Source: JANLYC01 sp963750495
Lineage (GTDB): Bacteria; Actinomycetota; Actinomycetes; Propionibacteriales; Nocardioidaceae
NCBI GenBank assembly: GCA_963750495.1
Contig: CAVVQV010000007.1
Coordinates: forward strand, 124,001-188,000
DNA length: 64,000 nucleotides
Direction of reading: 5' to 3'
Shown: in pieces, positions 17,338 to 25,668 of the stretch
Position numbering within the stretch: position 1 is the first letter of the stretch
How the letters are laid out: each line of letters starts with the position of its first letter
Translations under genes and position numbers: made by a program
Notes under the pieces: model-generated
Database searches by the model: none
What the model was told of the DNA's origin: nothing
What the model saw: only the letters and a program-made list of their open reading frames with translations

Positions 17338-18711
17338 ATGTCTGCTGCACCCAGCGCATCTACCGCACCCACGGCATCGACCGCGTCGACCGCGTCGACC
17401 GGTCCGACGCCACTGCTCGCCCGCACCCTCACGGCCGAGCTCCCCGCGTACGCCGACAAGCCCGGCCAACCGGTCCGGCTCAGTGGCTGGATCCATCGAC
17501 GCCGCCGCCTTTCCGGCCTGTCGTTCGTCGTGCTCCGCGACCGGACCGGCACCGCCCAGGTCGTCGTCAAGGACGAGGCAACGCTGGCGCTCGTCGAGAC
17601 CCTGACCGAGGAGACGACGGTCGACGTCGTCGGCGTCGTGAGCCCGAACCCGCAGGCACCCGGGGGCGTCGAGGTCGTCCAGCCGGTCTTCACACCGCTC
17701 ACCGACCCGGCCGTGACTCCGCCGATCGAGCTCTGGCGGCCCACGATCACCGCCGGTCTGCCGACCATGCTCGACCACGCCCAGGTGACCTGGCGGCACC
17801 CCCTGCAGCAGGCCAAGTGGCAGCTCGCGGCGGCATCACTGCACGGCTTCCGGGGGGTGCTCGATGACACCGGCTTCACCGAGGTCCACAGCCCCAAGCT
17901 GGTGGAGTCCGCCACGGAGTCGGGCGCCAACGTCTTCGTCGTCGACTACTTCGGCCGGCCAGCGTATCTCGCCCAGTCTCCCCAGTTCTACAAGCAGGTG
18001 ATGGTCGGGGTGTTCGAGCGGGTCTACGAGGTCGGGCCCGTCTTCCGTGCTGAACCCCACGACACGGTCCGCCACCTCGCGGAGTACGTCTCCCTCGACG
18101 TCGAGCTCGGGTTCATCGAGGACCATCGCGAGGTCGTGGCCGTGTTGCGCGATGTGGTGGCGGCCATGGTCGCCAGCATCCACGAACGCGCCCCACGTGC
18201 CGTCGAACTGCTCGGCATCGACGTCCCTGCGGTACCGGAAGAGTTCCCCGTGCTCCATTTCCGGGAGGCGCTGGAGATCGCGGGCGCACCGGCCGACGAG
18301 CCTGACCTCGCCCCAGCCCACGAGCGCGCTCTCGGCGCCTGGGCCAAGGAGACGCATGGCAGTGACTTCGTCGTCGTCGAGGGCTACCCGACCGACCACC
18401 GGGCGTTCTACAGCCACCCTGACCCCGATGACCCGCACTGGTCGCGTTCGTTCGACCTGATCTTCCGCGGCATCGAGCTGGTGAGCGGCGCCCAGCGGCT
18501 GCACCGGTACGACGACTACGTGGCGACGCTCGCGAAGCGCGGTCTGCCGCTGGAGCCGTACGAGGGATACATCGACGCCTTCCGCTACGGTCTGCCGCCG
18601 CACGGTGGGTTTGCGATCGGCCTCGAGCGCTGGACCGGTCGTCTGGTCGAGGCCGACAACATCCGTGAGGTCACCTTGTTCCCCCGAGATCTGCACCGAC
18701 TGTCCCCATGA
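17338..18711 (+). CDS. Archaeal-type aspartyl-tRNA synthetase, probably non-discriminating
   Basis: A 457-residue class IIb synthetase of the archaeal/eukaryotic type: OB-fold anticodon domain (about 45-130), then motif 2 FRAEPHDTVRHLAEYVSLD and motif 3 PPHGGFAIGLERWTGRL. The bacterial GAD insertion is absent. A Ser/Thr/Ala-rich N-terminus of about 20 residues precedes the domain. From published work on Thermococcus AspRS, Trp26 and Lys85 favour tRNA-Asp discrimination; by my alignment these are His (GWIHRRRR) and Pro (NPQAPGGVE), as in non-discriminating enzymes. If so it also makes Asp-tRNA-Asn for amidation by GatCAB. The AGGAGGT ribosome site is controlled by the T-box leader. Confidence 0.92.
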   Translation: MSAAPSASTAPTASTASTASTGPTPLLARTLTAELPAYADKPGQPVRLSGWIHRRRRLSGLSFVVLRDRTGTAQVVVKDEATLALVETLTEETTVDVVGVVSPNPQAPGGVEVVQPVFTPLTDPAVTPPIELWRPTITAGLPTMLDHAQVTWRHPLQQAKWQLAAASLHGFRGVLDDTGFTEVHSPKLVESATESGANVFVVDYFGRPAYLAQSPQFYKQVMVGVFERVYEVGPVFRAEPHDTVRHLAEYVSLDVELGFIEDHREVVAVLRDVVAAMVASIHERAPRAVELLGIDVPAVPEEFPVLHFREALEIAGAPADEPDLAPAHERALGAWAKETHGSDFVVVEGYPTDHRAFYSHPDPDDPHWSRSFDLIFRGIELVSGAQRLHRYDDYVATLAKRGLPLEPYEGYIDAFRYGLPPHGGFAIGLERWTGRLVEADNIREVTLFPRDLHRLSP

Positions 18712-18725
18712 GGTAAGAAAGAGAC

Positions 18726-19223
18726 ATGACTCTCGTCAGACGGATCGCCCGACCCATGCTGTCCTCGATGTTCATCCAGGGCGGCATCAACGCCCTGCGA
18801 GACCCCGAAGGGCGGGTCAAGATCGCCGAGCCCGAGATCGACGCGCTCAAGCCGGCCGTCGACAAGGCGACCGACGCGATGCCGTTCGACCTCGACAAGA
18901 AGCAGATCGTGCAGCTCAACGCCGCTGTCCAGGTGGTCGGTGGCCTGATGCTCGCGACCGGTCGCCTCCCCCGCTTGTCCGCGTTCGCGCTGGCGGCGTC
19001 GCTCGTGCCGACGACCTGGGCCGGACACCGGTTCTGGGAGGAGTCCGACCCGACCCAGAAGGCCAACCAGCAGATCCACTTCTTCAAGAACGTCTCGATG
19101 CTGGGCGGCCTACTGCTCGCCAGCGTCGACACCGCGGGCAAGCCCGGACTCGCCTGGCGGGCCAAGCACGGTGCGCGCCACGCCCGCGACCGCGTCGGAG
19201 ACATCAACCCGCTCTCCAGCTGA
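18726..19223 (+). CDS. DoxX-family membrane protein
   Basis: A 165-residue protein with the DoxX pattern: MLSSMFIQGGINALRDPEG at the start, then membrane segments near NAAVQVVGGLMLATG, LSAFALAASLVPTTWAG and FFKNVSMLGGLLLA. DoxX proteins are four-helix membrane proteins linked to respiration or redox detoxification in other bacteria; the function here is not established. It follows the AspRS gene by 14 bp and is probably cotranscribed, then is followed by 137 bp before aroA. Confidence 0.82.
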   Translation: MTLVRRIARPMLSSMFIQGGINALRDPEGRVKIAEPEIDALKPAVDKATDAMPFDLDKKQIVQLNAAVQVVGGLMLATGRLPRLSAFALAASLVPTTWAGHRFWEESDPTQKANQQIHFFKNVSMLGGLLLASVDTAGKPGLAWRAKHGARHARDRVGDINPLSS

Positions 19224-19360
19224 CCACGCGCTCCGCGCCTGACTACGCGCGTCGAGTGGGAGGTTGTGCAGGTCGACGGCACGTCAAGGCCCGCACAGGC
19301 TTCCACGCTGTGTCCTTTGTGTATCGGTAGGCTTTTGATCGTGACTGCCAGGGCGCGCGT

Positions 19361-20635
19361 GTGACCACTCCCGTGGTCGCTCCGTGGACGGCGCCGTACG
19401 CCGCTGGCCCGGTGACTGGCCGCGTCACCCTCCCCGGATCCAAGTCGATCACCAACCGCGCCCTCCTGCTGGCCGCCCTCGCCGACCAGGAGTCGCGCAT
19501 CGTCGACCCGCTGGTCGCCCGCGACACCCGGTTGATGATGGCCGCGCTGTCCGGGCTCGGTACCGAGGTGTCCCTCTCCCCCGGTTACGTCGACATCACG
19601 CCGGGGCGGCTGGCCGGCCCGGCCGACATCGACTGCGGACTGGCCGGCACGGTCATGCGGTTCGTACCGCCGGTCGCCGCGCTGGCTGACGGAACGATCG
19701 GGTTCGACGGCGATCCCGCGGCACGGGTACGACCGATGGGCGAGATCCTCGGCGCCCTTCGCGCCCTGGGGGTCCAGGTAGCCGCCGAGGCCGGTTCGAT
19801 CCCGTTCACCATCGAGGGCAGGGGCCGCGTCCGCGGTGGGATCGTCACGCTCGATGCCGCCGCCTCCAGCCAGTTCGTCTCAGCCCTGCTCCTGGCCGCG
19901 GCCAGGTACGACGAGGGTGTCGACCTCCGCCACGACGGCAAACCGGTGCCCTCACTGCCGCACATCGCGATGTCCGTGGCGATGCTGCGGGAGCGTGGCG
20001 TACGGGTCGAAGACGACGAGCCGAACCGGTGGCGGGTCCACCCGGGCACCATCCGCGGCATTCCCGTCCGGGTCGAGCCCGACCTGAGCAACGCAGCCCC
20101 CTTCCTGGCAGCCGCTGTCGTCACCGGCGGCCGGGTCACCGTCACCGGCTGGCCGACCAGCACGACGCAGGCAGGCGACGCACTGCGCGAGATCCTCCCG
20201 CACTTCGGGGCTGCCATCGACCTCGACGCCTCCGGGCTCACCGTCACAGGTGGTCGCGAGATCCAGGGTGTCGACCTCGACCTGCACGACGTCGGCGAAC
20301 TGACCCCGGTGGTGGCTGCCGTGTGCGCCGTTGCCAACGGCACGTCGTGGCTGCGCGGGATCGCGCACCTGCGTGGCCACGAGACCGACAGGCTCGCGGC
20401 GCTGGCACGCGAGATCAACGCGCTCGGAGGAGACGTTCGCGAGACCGCCGACGGTCTCGAGATCCGTCCACGTGTCCTGCACGGCGGCGTCTTCGGCAGC
20501 TACCACGATCACCGGATGGCCCAAGCCGGTGCGGTCCTGGGACTGTGCGTCACCGACCTTGCCGTCGACGACATCGCCACGACGTCCAAGACATACGAGA
20601 GCTTCGTTGGCGACTGGCAGGCGCTGGTGACATGA
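19361..20635 (+). CDS. aroA: EPSP synthase (3-phosphoshikimate 1-carboxyvinyltransferase)
   Basis: A 424-residue enzyme of the shikimate pathway joining PEP to shikimate 3-phosphate. Visible sites: LPGSKSITNRALLLAAL (Lys28, Ser29, Arg33), GLAGTVMRFVPP, the internal-repeat region DLSNAAPFLAAA, LRGHETDRLAAL and DHRMAQAGAVLGL. Length is normal. The start is GTG at 19361 with little Shine-Dalgarno support. The stop overlaps the rsgA start (ATGA), as also seen for the aroA-rsgA order in relatives. The DNA is unremarkable in composition. Confidence 0.96.
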   Translation: MTTPVVAPWTAPYAAGPVTGRVTLPGSKSITNRALLLAALADQESRIVDPLVARDTRLMMAALSGLGTEVSLSPGYVDITPGRLAGPADIDCGLAGTVMRFVPPVAALADGTIGFDGDPAARVRPMGEILGALRALGVQVAAEAGSIPFTIEGRGRVRGGIVTLDAAASSQFVSALLLAAARYDEGVDLRHDGKPVPSLPHIAMSVAMLRERGVRVEDDEPNRWRVHPGTIRGIPVRVEPDLSNAAPFLAAAVVTGGRVTVTGWPTSTTQAGDALREILPHFGAAIDLDASGLTVTGGREIQGVDLDLHDVGELTPVVAAVCAVANGTSWLRGIAHLRGHETDRLAALAREINALGGDVRETADGLEIRPRVLHGGVFGSYHDHRMAQAGAVLGLCVTDLAVDDIATTSKTYESFVGDWQALVT

Positions 20636-21636
20636 GCTCGACCTATCGCGAACCCGACCCCAGTCACTTCGACCGACCCCGGCGCCGGACGCGACCCCGT
20701 ACCAAGGAGAGACCCACCTACGACGACGCGGTCGATGGGTTCGTCATCACCGTCGACCGCGGCCGTTACACGGTCCGCGCGACACCGCCGGGACAGTCCG
20801 AACGCACCGTGATGGCGATGAAGTCACGCCCGCTGGGCCGCCAGGGGGTCGTAGTGGGCGACCGGGTCCGGGTCGTCGGTGACGTGTCAGGTGCCGACGG
20901 CGCGCTCGCCAGGATCGTCGAGGTTGCCGACCGAGTGACGGTGCTGCGACGTACGTCGGACGACGACGACCCGGTCGAGCGCATCCTCGTCGCCAACGCC
21001 GACCAGCTGGTGATCGTCACGGCGGTCGCCAACCCGGAGCCCCGCCCACGACTGATCGACCGGGCGCTGGTGGCGGCGTACGACGCGGGGCTCGACCCGC
21101 TGCTGTGCCTGACGAAGGTCGACCTGGCTGACGCCGAGACCTTGCTGTCGATCTACCGGCCACTCGGCGTGCCGTTCGTCGTGGCCGAGCGCGGTGGTGA
21201 CCTCGATCCGGTGCGGGACAAGCTCCGTGGAAAGGTCAGCGTCTTCGTGGGCCACTCCGGCGTCGGCAAGTCGACGCTGGTCAACGCCCTCGTCCCGGGC
21301 ACCGACCGCGTCACGGGGCATGTCAACGAGGTGACCGGTCGCGGCCGACACACCTCGAGCTCGGCCCTCGCACTCGAGCTGCCGTTCGGAGGATGGGTCA
21401 TCGACACACCCGGCATTCGGTCGTTCGGGCTGGCCCATGTCGACCCACGCGAGCTGATCAACGCCTTCGACGACCTGGGCCGACTCACCGTGGACTGCCC
21501 GCGCGGCTGCACGCACGGTGCGGCCGAGCCCGAATGCGCTCTCGACGAGGCGATCGCCGGCGGTCGTGTCGAGTCGGATCGGGTTGAGTCCTTCCGCCGG
21601 TTGCTGGCCAGCCGCGAACGCACCGACGACGAGTGA
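20632..21636 (+). CDS. rsgA: Ribosome small subunit GTPase RsgA
   Basis: A 334-residue circularly permuted GTPase that assists 30S maturation. An OB-fold (about 40-110) precedes the G domain, in which G4 (TKVDLAD) comes before G1 (GHSGVGKST) and G3 (DTPGI). A C-terminal zinc finger follows (CPRGCTHGAAEPEC). The ATG overlaps the aroA stop by 4 bp. The N-terminus is Arg-rich. All key residues are present. Confidence 0.95.
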   Translation: MSSTYREPDPSHFDRPRRRTRPRTKERPTYDDAVDGFVITVDRGRYTVRATPPGQSERTVMAMKSRPLGRQGVVVGDRVRVVGDVSGADGALARIVEVADRVTVLRRTSDDDDPVERILVANADQLVIVTAVANPEPRPRLIDRALVAAYDAGLDPLLCLTKVDLADAETLLSIYRPLGVPFVVAERGGDLDPVRDKLRGKVSVFVGHSGVGKSTLVNALVPGTDRVTGHVNEVTGRGRHTSSSALALELPFGGWVIDTPGIRSFGLAHVDPRELINAFDDLGRLTVDCPRGCTHGAAEPECALDEAIAGGRVESDRVESFRRLLASRERTDDE

Positions 21637-21714
21637 GCTCCGCGTGAGCGCCGCGTGAGACCAGCGTGCGCACAACCGCTCCGTTGGTCCGCTGAGGCCC
21701 GCCGTCGCCGGCAG

Positions 21715-22206
21715 TCAGCCGCCGGAGTCGTGGCTGTTGTAGTCGATCTGGCCGGTCGGGTTCCAGACGGCCTTCGACCCGACGTCGCCCACGCGGTAGG
21801 TCTGGAAGGCGATGGCAGCGGCACCCACGACGAGCAGACCGGCCAGCACGTTGGTGACCGTGGCGTTCGGCTGACCCGCGCGGGTGACGACGTACGCCAC
21901 GACGACGAGGACGGCGAACACGATCATCAGCACCAGCAGCTGGTTGGCGCGGTGTCGATGTGTCCGGATGAGCGCCGCCACCGGCCCCTGGAGGTTGAGC
22001 GTGCCCTGCAGGGCCTTGCCGCTCTGTACCGCCACGAAGACGGCTCCTACCGAGCTGACGGAGGTGAGCAGGAGAGGCAACCGTGACCACCCCCGGGTCC
22101 GCGGCAGGGCGAACAAGAGTGCGAGCAGCGCCGACGCCGGCACGAGGACGACAGCCGCATGCACCGCGAGCGGGTGCAGGGGCAGTCCGTTGACCTGGTC
22201 GAACAT
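21715..22206 (-). CDS. DUF2231 membrane protein, copy 1
   Basis: A 163-residue protein with the DUF2231 signature NGLPLHPLAVHAAVVLVP at its start, four membrane spans, and the ending YRVGDVGSKAVW. GAGAGGAG precedes the ATG at 22206. The family is of unknown function, with conserved histidines in the first helix that might bind haem or metal. A paralogue is at 41013-41612 with the same beginning and ending. It is convergent with rsgA. Confidence 0.82.
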   Translation of the reverse strand: MFDQVNGLPLHPLAVHAAVVLVPASALLALLFALPRTRGWSRLPLLLTSVSSVGAVFVAVQSGKALQGTLNLQGPVAALIRTHRHRANQLLVLMIVFAVLVVVAYVVTRAGQPNATVTNVLAGLLVVGAAAIAFQTYRVGDVGSKAVWNPTGQIDYNSHDSGG

Positions 22207-22407
22207 GCTGAGCTCCTCTCGACGGACTGGCATGTCGCTGGGCCGTCCGTCCTAGTGTGACGGCCCAGCAAGCTGTTCCGCATCGCACTTTCGGGCAGGG
22301 CGGCAGGCGGGGCAAGGACCGTCTCCGTCCGCAGACCGTCCACGTTCGCCAGAGGCCGCAGCGCGCCAGGACTCCTCGTGGGACTCCGGAGCCGTACGCT
22401 GAGCGCT

Positions 22408-23301
22408 ATGCCTTCGGACCACACGGACGATTTACGCCTGGCGCACGTTCTCGCCGACGACGCGGACTCGCTCACCATGGACCGGTTCAAGGCCCAGGAC
22501 CTGCACGTGGTCAACAAGCCCGACCTCACTCCGGTGACGGATGCCGACCAGTCGGTCGAGCACGCCATGCGCCGCACGCTCAGCCGCGCCCGACCGCGGG
22601 ACGCGTTCTACGGCGAGGAGGAGGGGTCGACGGGCTGGGGGCCGCGGCGGTGGGTGGTCGACCCGATCGACGGCACCAAGAACTTCGTCCGCGGCGTCCC
22701 GGTCTGGGCGACGCTGATCGCCTTGATGCAGGAGGACGAGGTCGTCGCTGGCGTCGTCTCGGCCCCCGCGCTGAGCCGTCGGTGGTGGGCGTCCAAGGGT
22801 GGCGGCGCCTGGACCGGCAAGTCGCTGTTCTCCGCGACGGCGTGCTACGTGTCCGACGTCGGCACGCTCGAGAACGCCTCGCTGTCCTACAGCTCGATGC
22901 ACGGCTGGGAGGCCCGCGGCCGGCAGGACGACTTCATCGCGCTGACCCGCCGTTGCTGGCGGACCCGCGCGTACGGCGACTTCTGGTCCTACATGCTCGT
23001 CGCCGAAGGGGCGATCGACATCGCCCTCGAGCCGGATCTCCAGCTGTACGACATGGCGGCACTCGCGGTGATCGTGGACGAGGCTGGCGGCCGCTTCAGC
23101 GGTCTGGACGGAACGGTCGGCCCCCACAGCGGAAACGCCCTCGCAACGAACGGTCGACTCCACGACCAGACACTGGCGTTCATCGGGATGCTGCCCGACG
23201 AACCGGGCGGCGCGCACCGTAGCCCCGGCAGTGTGCACGACCTGAACGAGCGCCGCATGCGCCTCAGTCCGAACGACCCCGAGTCCGCTCCGGACGAGTG
23301 A
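22408..23301 (+). CDS. hisN: Inositol-monophosphatase-family enzyme, probably histidinol-phosphatase
   Basis: A 297-residue IMPase-fold phosphatase with the metal motifs YGEEEGS (Glu-Glu), VVDPIDGTKNFVRGVPVWATLIA (Asp-Pro-Ile-Asp-Gly-Thr) and LYDMAALAVIVDEAGG. The closest match I recognise is the actinobacterial HisN that dephosphorylates L-histidinol phosphate, the penultimate-stage step of histidine synthesis. No other his gene is near. The ATG at 22408 is preceded by TACGCT with a 7-bp spacer, so it is probably leaderless. The C-terminal tail after LPDEP is hydrophilic and overlaps the end of the next gene by 38 bp. Confidence 0.85.
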   Translation: MPSDHTDDLRLAHVLADDADSLTMDRFKAQDLHVVNKPDLTPVTDADQSVEHAMRRTLSRARPRDAFYGEEEGSTGWGPRRWVVDPIDGTKNFVRGVPVWATLIALMQEDEVVAGVVSAPALSRRWWASKGGGAWTGKSLFSATACYVSDVGTLENASLSYSSMHGWEARGRQDDFIALTRRCWRTRAYGDFWSYMLVAEGAIDIALEPDLQLYDMAALAVIVDEAGGRFSGLDGTVGPHSGNALATNGRLHDQTLAFIGMLPDEPGGAHRSPGSVHDLNERRMRLSPNDPESAPDE

Positions 23302-24058
23302 GGTCGCCGGCACGCCGTTTCGCCGGCAGGTGTGCCAGCAGCCACGGCGCGGTGAGCAGGGCCGCCAGGTCGAACCAGCCGTATCCGCCGGCCGCGCCCG
23401 AGGGCGGGTTGCCGATGGCGACGAGCCCGGTCGGGTCGTGGGTCTGCCAGGCCCAGGTCCCCAGCGCCGTCCCGGTCAGCTCGAGATAGGTGACCACGAC
23501 GAAGGCGCCGACATACAGCCCCTGCGACGGCCCCCACAGGAAGAACCCGACGAGGCACAGATACCAGAACGCGCCCAGCACGTCGGTCCGGTCCGCGAAA
23601 ACGAGACCGTAGGCCGCGTACCCGCCGCCGACGACCAGCGCGAGCGTCATGCACGCGCGGGTGTGGGCCCGGACGAACATCGACCGGCCGATCGCCAAGG
23701 CAGCCAGGTAGACGAGACCGTGGCCGGGCGGCACGTACGCCGGAACGTTGTGGAACCGGTACAGATACACCTCGAGCAGCGGAGAGAAGGTGTACTCCAC
23801 TGCCGAGGCGAAGACCACCACGACGGCGGTCTGGACGCGGACCACAGGCACCTCGCGGGACAGCAGCCAGAGCAGGACGACCCACGTCCCGAGCCCGAGA
23901 AGGCGCTGGACGGCGAGGGTCGAGCCGGAGTCGATGAGGAGCACCAGCGTGATCCAGCCCACGACGACACCCACGATGAGCGCGGAACCCTGGGTGGACT
24001 GCGGCGGCCGCCGGACTGCGGCCGCACGACGGCGCGTCGAGGTCAGGATCGCGGTCAC
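23264..24058 (-). CDS. Multi-spanning membrane protein, unknown function
   Basis: A 264-residue protein with about seven hydrophobic segments (from ALIVGVVVGWITLVLLI to WFDLAALLTAPWLLAHL). It has a conserved-looking loop VEYTFSPLLEVYLYRFHNV followed by PAYVPPGHGLVYLAAL. The aromatic and proline-rich loop suggests a real family found in other actinobacteria, but I cannot assign a function. The gene is convergent with hisN and the two ends overlap by 38 bp. Confidence 0.7.
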   Translation of the reverse strand: MTAILTSTRRRAAAVRRPPQSTQGSALIVGVVVGWITLVLLIDSGSTLAVQRLLGLGTWVVLLWLLSREVPVVRVQTAVVVVFASAVEYTFSPLLEVYLYRFHNVPAYVPPGHGLVYLAALAIGRSMFVRAHTRACMTLALVVGGGYAAYGLVFADRTDVLGAFWYLCLVGFFLWGPSQGLYVGAFVVVTYLELTGTALGTWAWQTHDPTGLVAIGNPPSGAAGGYGWFDLAALLTAPWLLAHLPAKRRAGDLTRPERTRGRSD

Positions 24059-24091
24059 CGACCCATCCTCGCAGGTGACCGACCGAGCCGC

Positions 24092-24135
24092 GCCGCCAGA
24101 ACGCCGCCAGAACGCCGTCAGAACGCCGTCAGAAC
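24092..24135. repeat. Four 11-bp tandem repeats (GCCGYCAGAAC)
   Basis: Four consecutive copies: two with GCCGCCAGAAC and two with GCCGTCAGAAC. They lie in the 146-bp divergent region between the membrane protein and the CBS-domain gene. Helical-turn spacing of 11 bp would suit a regulator binding one face of DNA. Confidence 0.8.
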
Positions 24136-24204
24136 ACTGTCCCCGCCCCCGAGAGCCCGCTAGGGTCGAAGGACAGCAAGCCCCAGACTCTCGGGAGGCC
24201 GCGA

Positions 24205-24642
24205 ATGCGCATCAAAGACGTACTCAAGGGCAAGGGGGAGGGCGCGGCGATCGTCACCGTCCGCCCGGACACGACCGTGCACGACCTGATAGCGCTGCTC
24301 TCCGAGCACAACATCGGCGCTGTGATCGTGAGCACCGACGACAATCCGGTTGCTGGCATCGTCTCGGAACGGGACATCGTGCGCTGCCTCATCTCGGGTG
24401 TCCAGGCACTGGAGGGCGACGTTTCGACGATCATGACCTCCAATGTCCGGACCGCCAAGCCCGACGACTCCGTCGATGACCTGATGAAGCTCATGACGGA
24501 GCACCGGATCCGCCACGTGCCGGTGCTCACCGACGAGGGTTTGCACGGCATCGTGTCGATCGGGGACGTGGTGAAGTCGCGGATGGGCGAGCTGGAGTTC
24601 GAGCGCGACCAGTTGACGTCGTACGTCTCGAACACCCAGTAG
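24205..24642 (+). CDS. Paired CBS-domain protein
   Basis: A 145-residue protein made of two CBS motifs (about 8-62 and 73-130): HNIGAVIVSTDDNPVAGIVSERDIV and HRIRHVPVLTDEGLHGIVSIGDVV. Such stand-alone Bateman modules bind adenosine nucleotides and regulate partners. TAGGGT at about 24161-24166 could be its -10 box, and GGGAGG precedes the ATG. The tandem repeats at 24092-24135 lie just upstream. It is 42 bp ahead of the FKBP gene in the same direction. Confidence 0.9.
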   Translation: MRIKDVLKGKGEGAAIVTVRPDTTVHDLIALLSEHNIGAVIVSTDDNPVAGIVSERDIVRCLISGVQALEGDVSTIMTSNVRTAKPDDSVDDLMKLMTEHRIRHVPVLTDEGLHGIVSIGDVVKSRMGELEFERDQLTSYVSNTQ

Positions 24643-24684
24643 GCGAGTCGGCGGGGCCTAGCGACGCGCTCTAGGGTGGAGTGC

Positions 24685-25056
24685 ATGACTGACAAGCCCG
24701 AGATCGACTTCCCTGACTCCCCTCCCCCGTCCGACCTGGTGATCACCGACATCTCCGAAGGTGACGGCACCGAGGCGACGGCTGGGTCCACTGTGCTCGC
24801 CCACTACGTCGGCGTCGCGCACTCGAGCGGCGAGGAGTTCGACGCGTCCTACAACCGGGGCGAGCCGCTGTCGTTTCGGCTCGGCGTGGGTCAGGTCATC
24901 GCCGGGTGGGACCAGGGCATCGCCGGCATGAAGGTCGGTGGCCGCCGCCAGCTGGTCATCCCGCCGCATCTGGCCTACGGCGACCGCGGCGCCGGCTCCG
25001 CCATCGCCCCCGGCGAAACTCTCGTGTTCGTGGTGGACCTCGTCGACGTCACCTGA
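24685..25056 (+). CDS. FKBP-type peptidyl-prolyl isomerase
   Basis: A 123-residue cytoplasmic FKBP with AHYVGVAHSSGEEFDASYNRG, VIAGWDQGIAGMKVGGRRQL and IPPHLAYGDRGAGSAIAPGETLVFVVDLVDV. It catalyses cis-trans isomerisation of prolyl bonds. The binding-pocket residues (Tyr, Asp, Trp in AGWDQG, Tyr of LAYG) are present. No signal peptide. TAGGGT lies 7 bp before the ATG at 24685, so the message is probably leaderless; an in-frame GTG 9 bp upstream is less likely. Confidence 0.93.
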   Translation: MTDKPEIDFPDSPPPSDLVITDISEGDGTEATAGSTVLAHYVGVAHSSGEEFDASYNRGEPLSFRLGVGQVIAGWDQGIAGMKVGGRRQLVIPPHLAYGDRGAGSAIAPGETLVFVVDLVDVT

Positions 25057-25065
25057 CCCTCCGCG

Positions 25066-25107
25066 TTTGCCTAGTGAACAAGCCAGCTGGCTTGCTCACT
25101 AGGCAAA
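25066..25107. terminator. Bidirectional hairpin, second copy of a repeat
   Basis: TTTGCCTAGTGA and TCACTAGGCAAA form 12-bp arms; inside them is the perfect palindrome CAAGCCAG/CTGGCTTG, with one A-C mismatch between the two stems. It lies between the convergent FKBP and S4 genes, 9 bp after the FKBP stop. Outer and inner arms match the hairpin at 10292-10337. Confidence 0.68.
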
Positions 25108-25193
25108 TTCGCCCCTTGGACTGCGTACTTGCCACCGCCACTGCCACTGCCGTGCCACCGAGCCACCGGCACCGCAGCACGCCGAAGGCCGCC

Positions 25194-25427
25194 TCAGCCG
25201 ACCGTGAGGACGTATGACGTCCCGTCCAGCTCGACGACGTCACCGATGACGAGCTGACGACCGCGCCGCGTCTCGACCGCACCGTTCACCCTCACCTCCC
25301 CCGAGGCGAGCAGGAACTTCACGTCGCTGCCCTGGTCGACGGCGTTCGCGAGCTTGAGGAACTGGCCGAGACGGATCCCCTCGCCGCGTACCGGCACCTC
25401 CACGACCGGGCTCACCGCGGACCGCAC
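25194..25427 (-). CDS. Small S4-domain RNA-binding protein
   Basis: A 77-residue single S4 domain: RLGQFLKLANAVDQGSDVKFLL, then GEVRVNGAVETRRGRQL and GDVVELDG. This is the YaaA/YbcJ-type stand-alone S4 protein thought to bind structured RNA such as rRNA or tRNA. The start is a GTG (25427), with other GTGs nearby. It lies 34 bp downstream of the small membrane protein at 25462 in the same direction. Confidence 0.85.
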   Translation of the reverse strand: MRSAVSPVVEVPVRGEGIRLGQFLKLANAVDQGSDVKFLLASGEVRVNGAVETRRGRQLVIGDVVELDGTSYVLTVG

Positions 25428-25461
25428 CCGACACGCGTCGAGCCGTACGCCGCTCGAGGTC

Positions 25462-25668
25462 TCATCCGCGGACGTCCAGCAGCAGGCTGACGGTGAACGC
25501 CGCCACCACCGCCACCGCCCCCACCACCGTCACGACGGTGGCTGAGGCGCCCGCGGCCAGCAGGAGCAGGGCGAGCGCCAGCGCCACGACCACCGCTCCG
25601 GCGATCTTGGGGTCGTCGCCGATGATCAGGTCGAAGAAGAAGTCTCCGACCGCACGCACAGCGTTCAT
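25462..25668 (-). CDS. Small two-span membrane protein
   Basis: A 68-residue protein: an amphipathic start (MNAVRAVGDFFFDLIIGDDP) then two hydrophobic helices, IAGAVVVALALALLLLAAG and VVTVVGAVAVVAAFTVSLLL. Its ATG overlaps the stop of the 262-residue membrane protein gene (ATGA), so the two are translated together and may form one complex. No family recognised. Confidence 0.72.
   Translation of the reverse strand: MNAVRAVGDFFFDLIIGDDPKIAGAVVVALALALLLLAAGASATVVTVVGAVAVVAAFTVSLLLDVRG

Noticed and set aside
24092..24135. Possible CRISPR array
   Set aside because: The copies are adjacent with no spacers and only 11 bp long.
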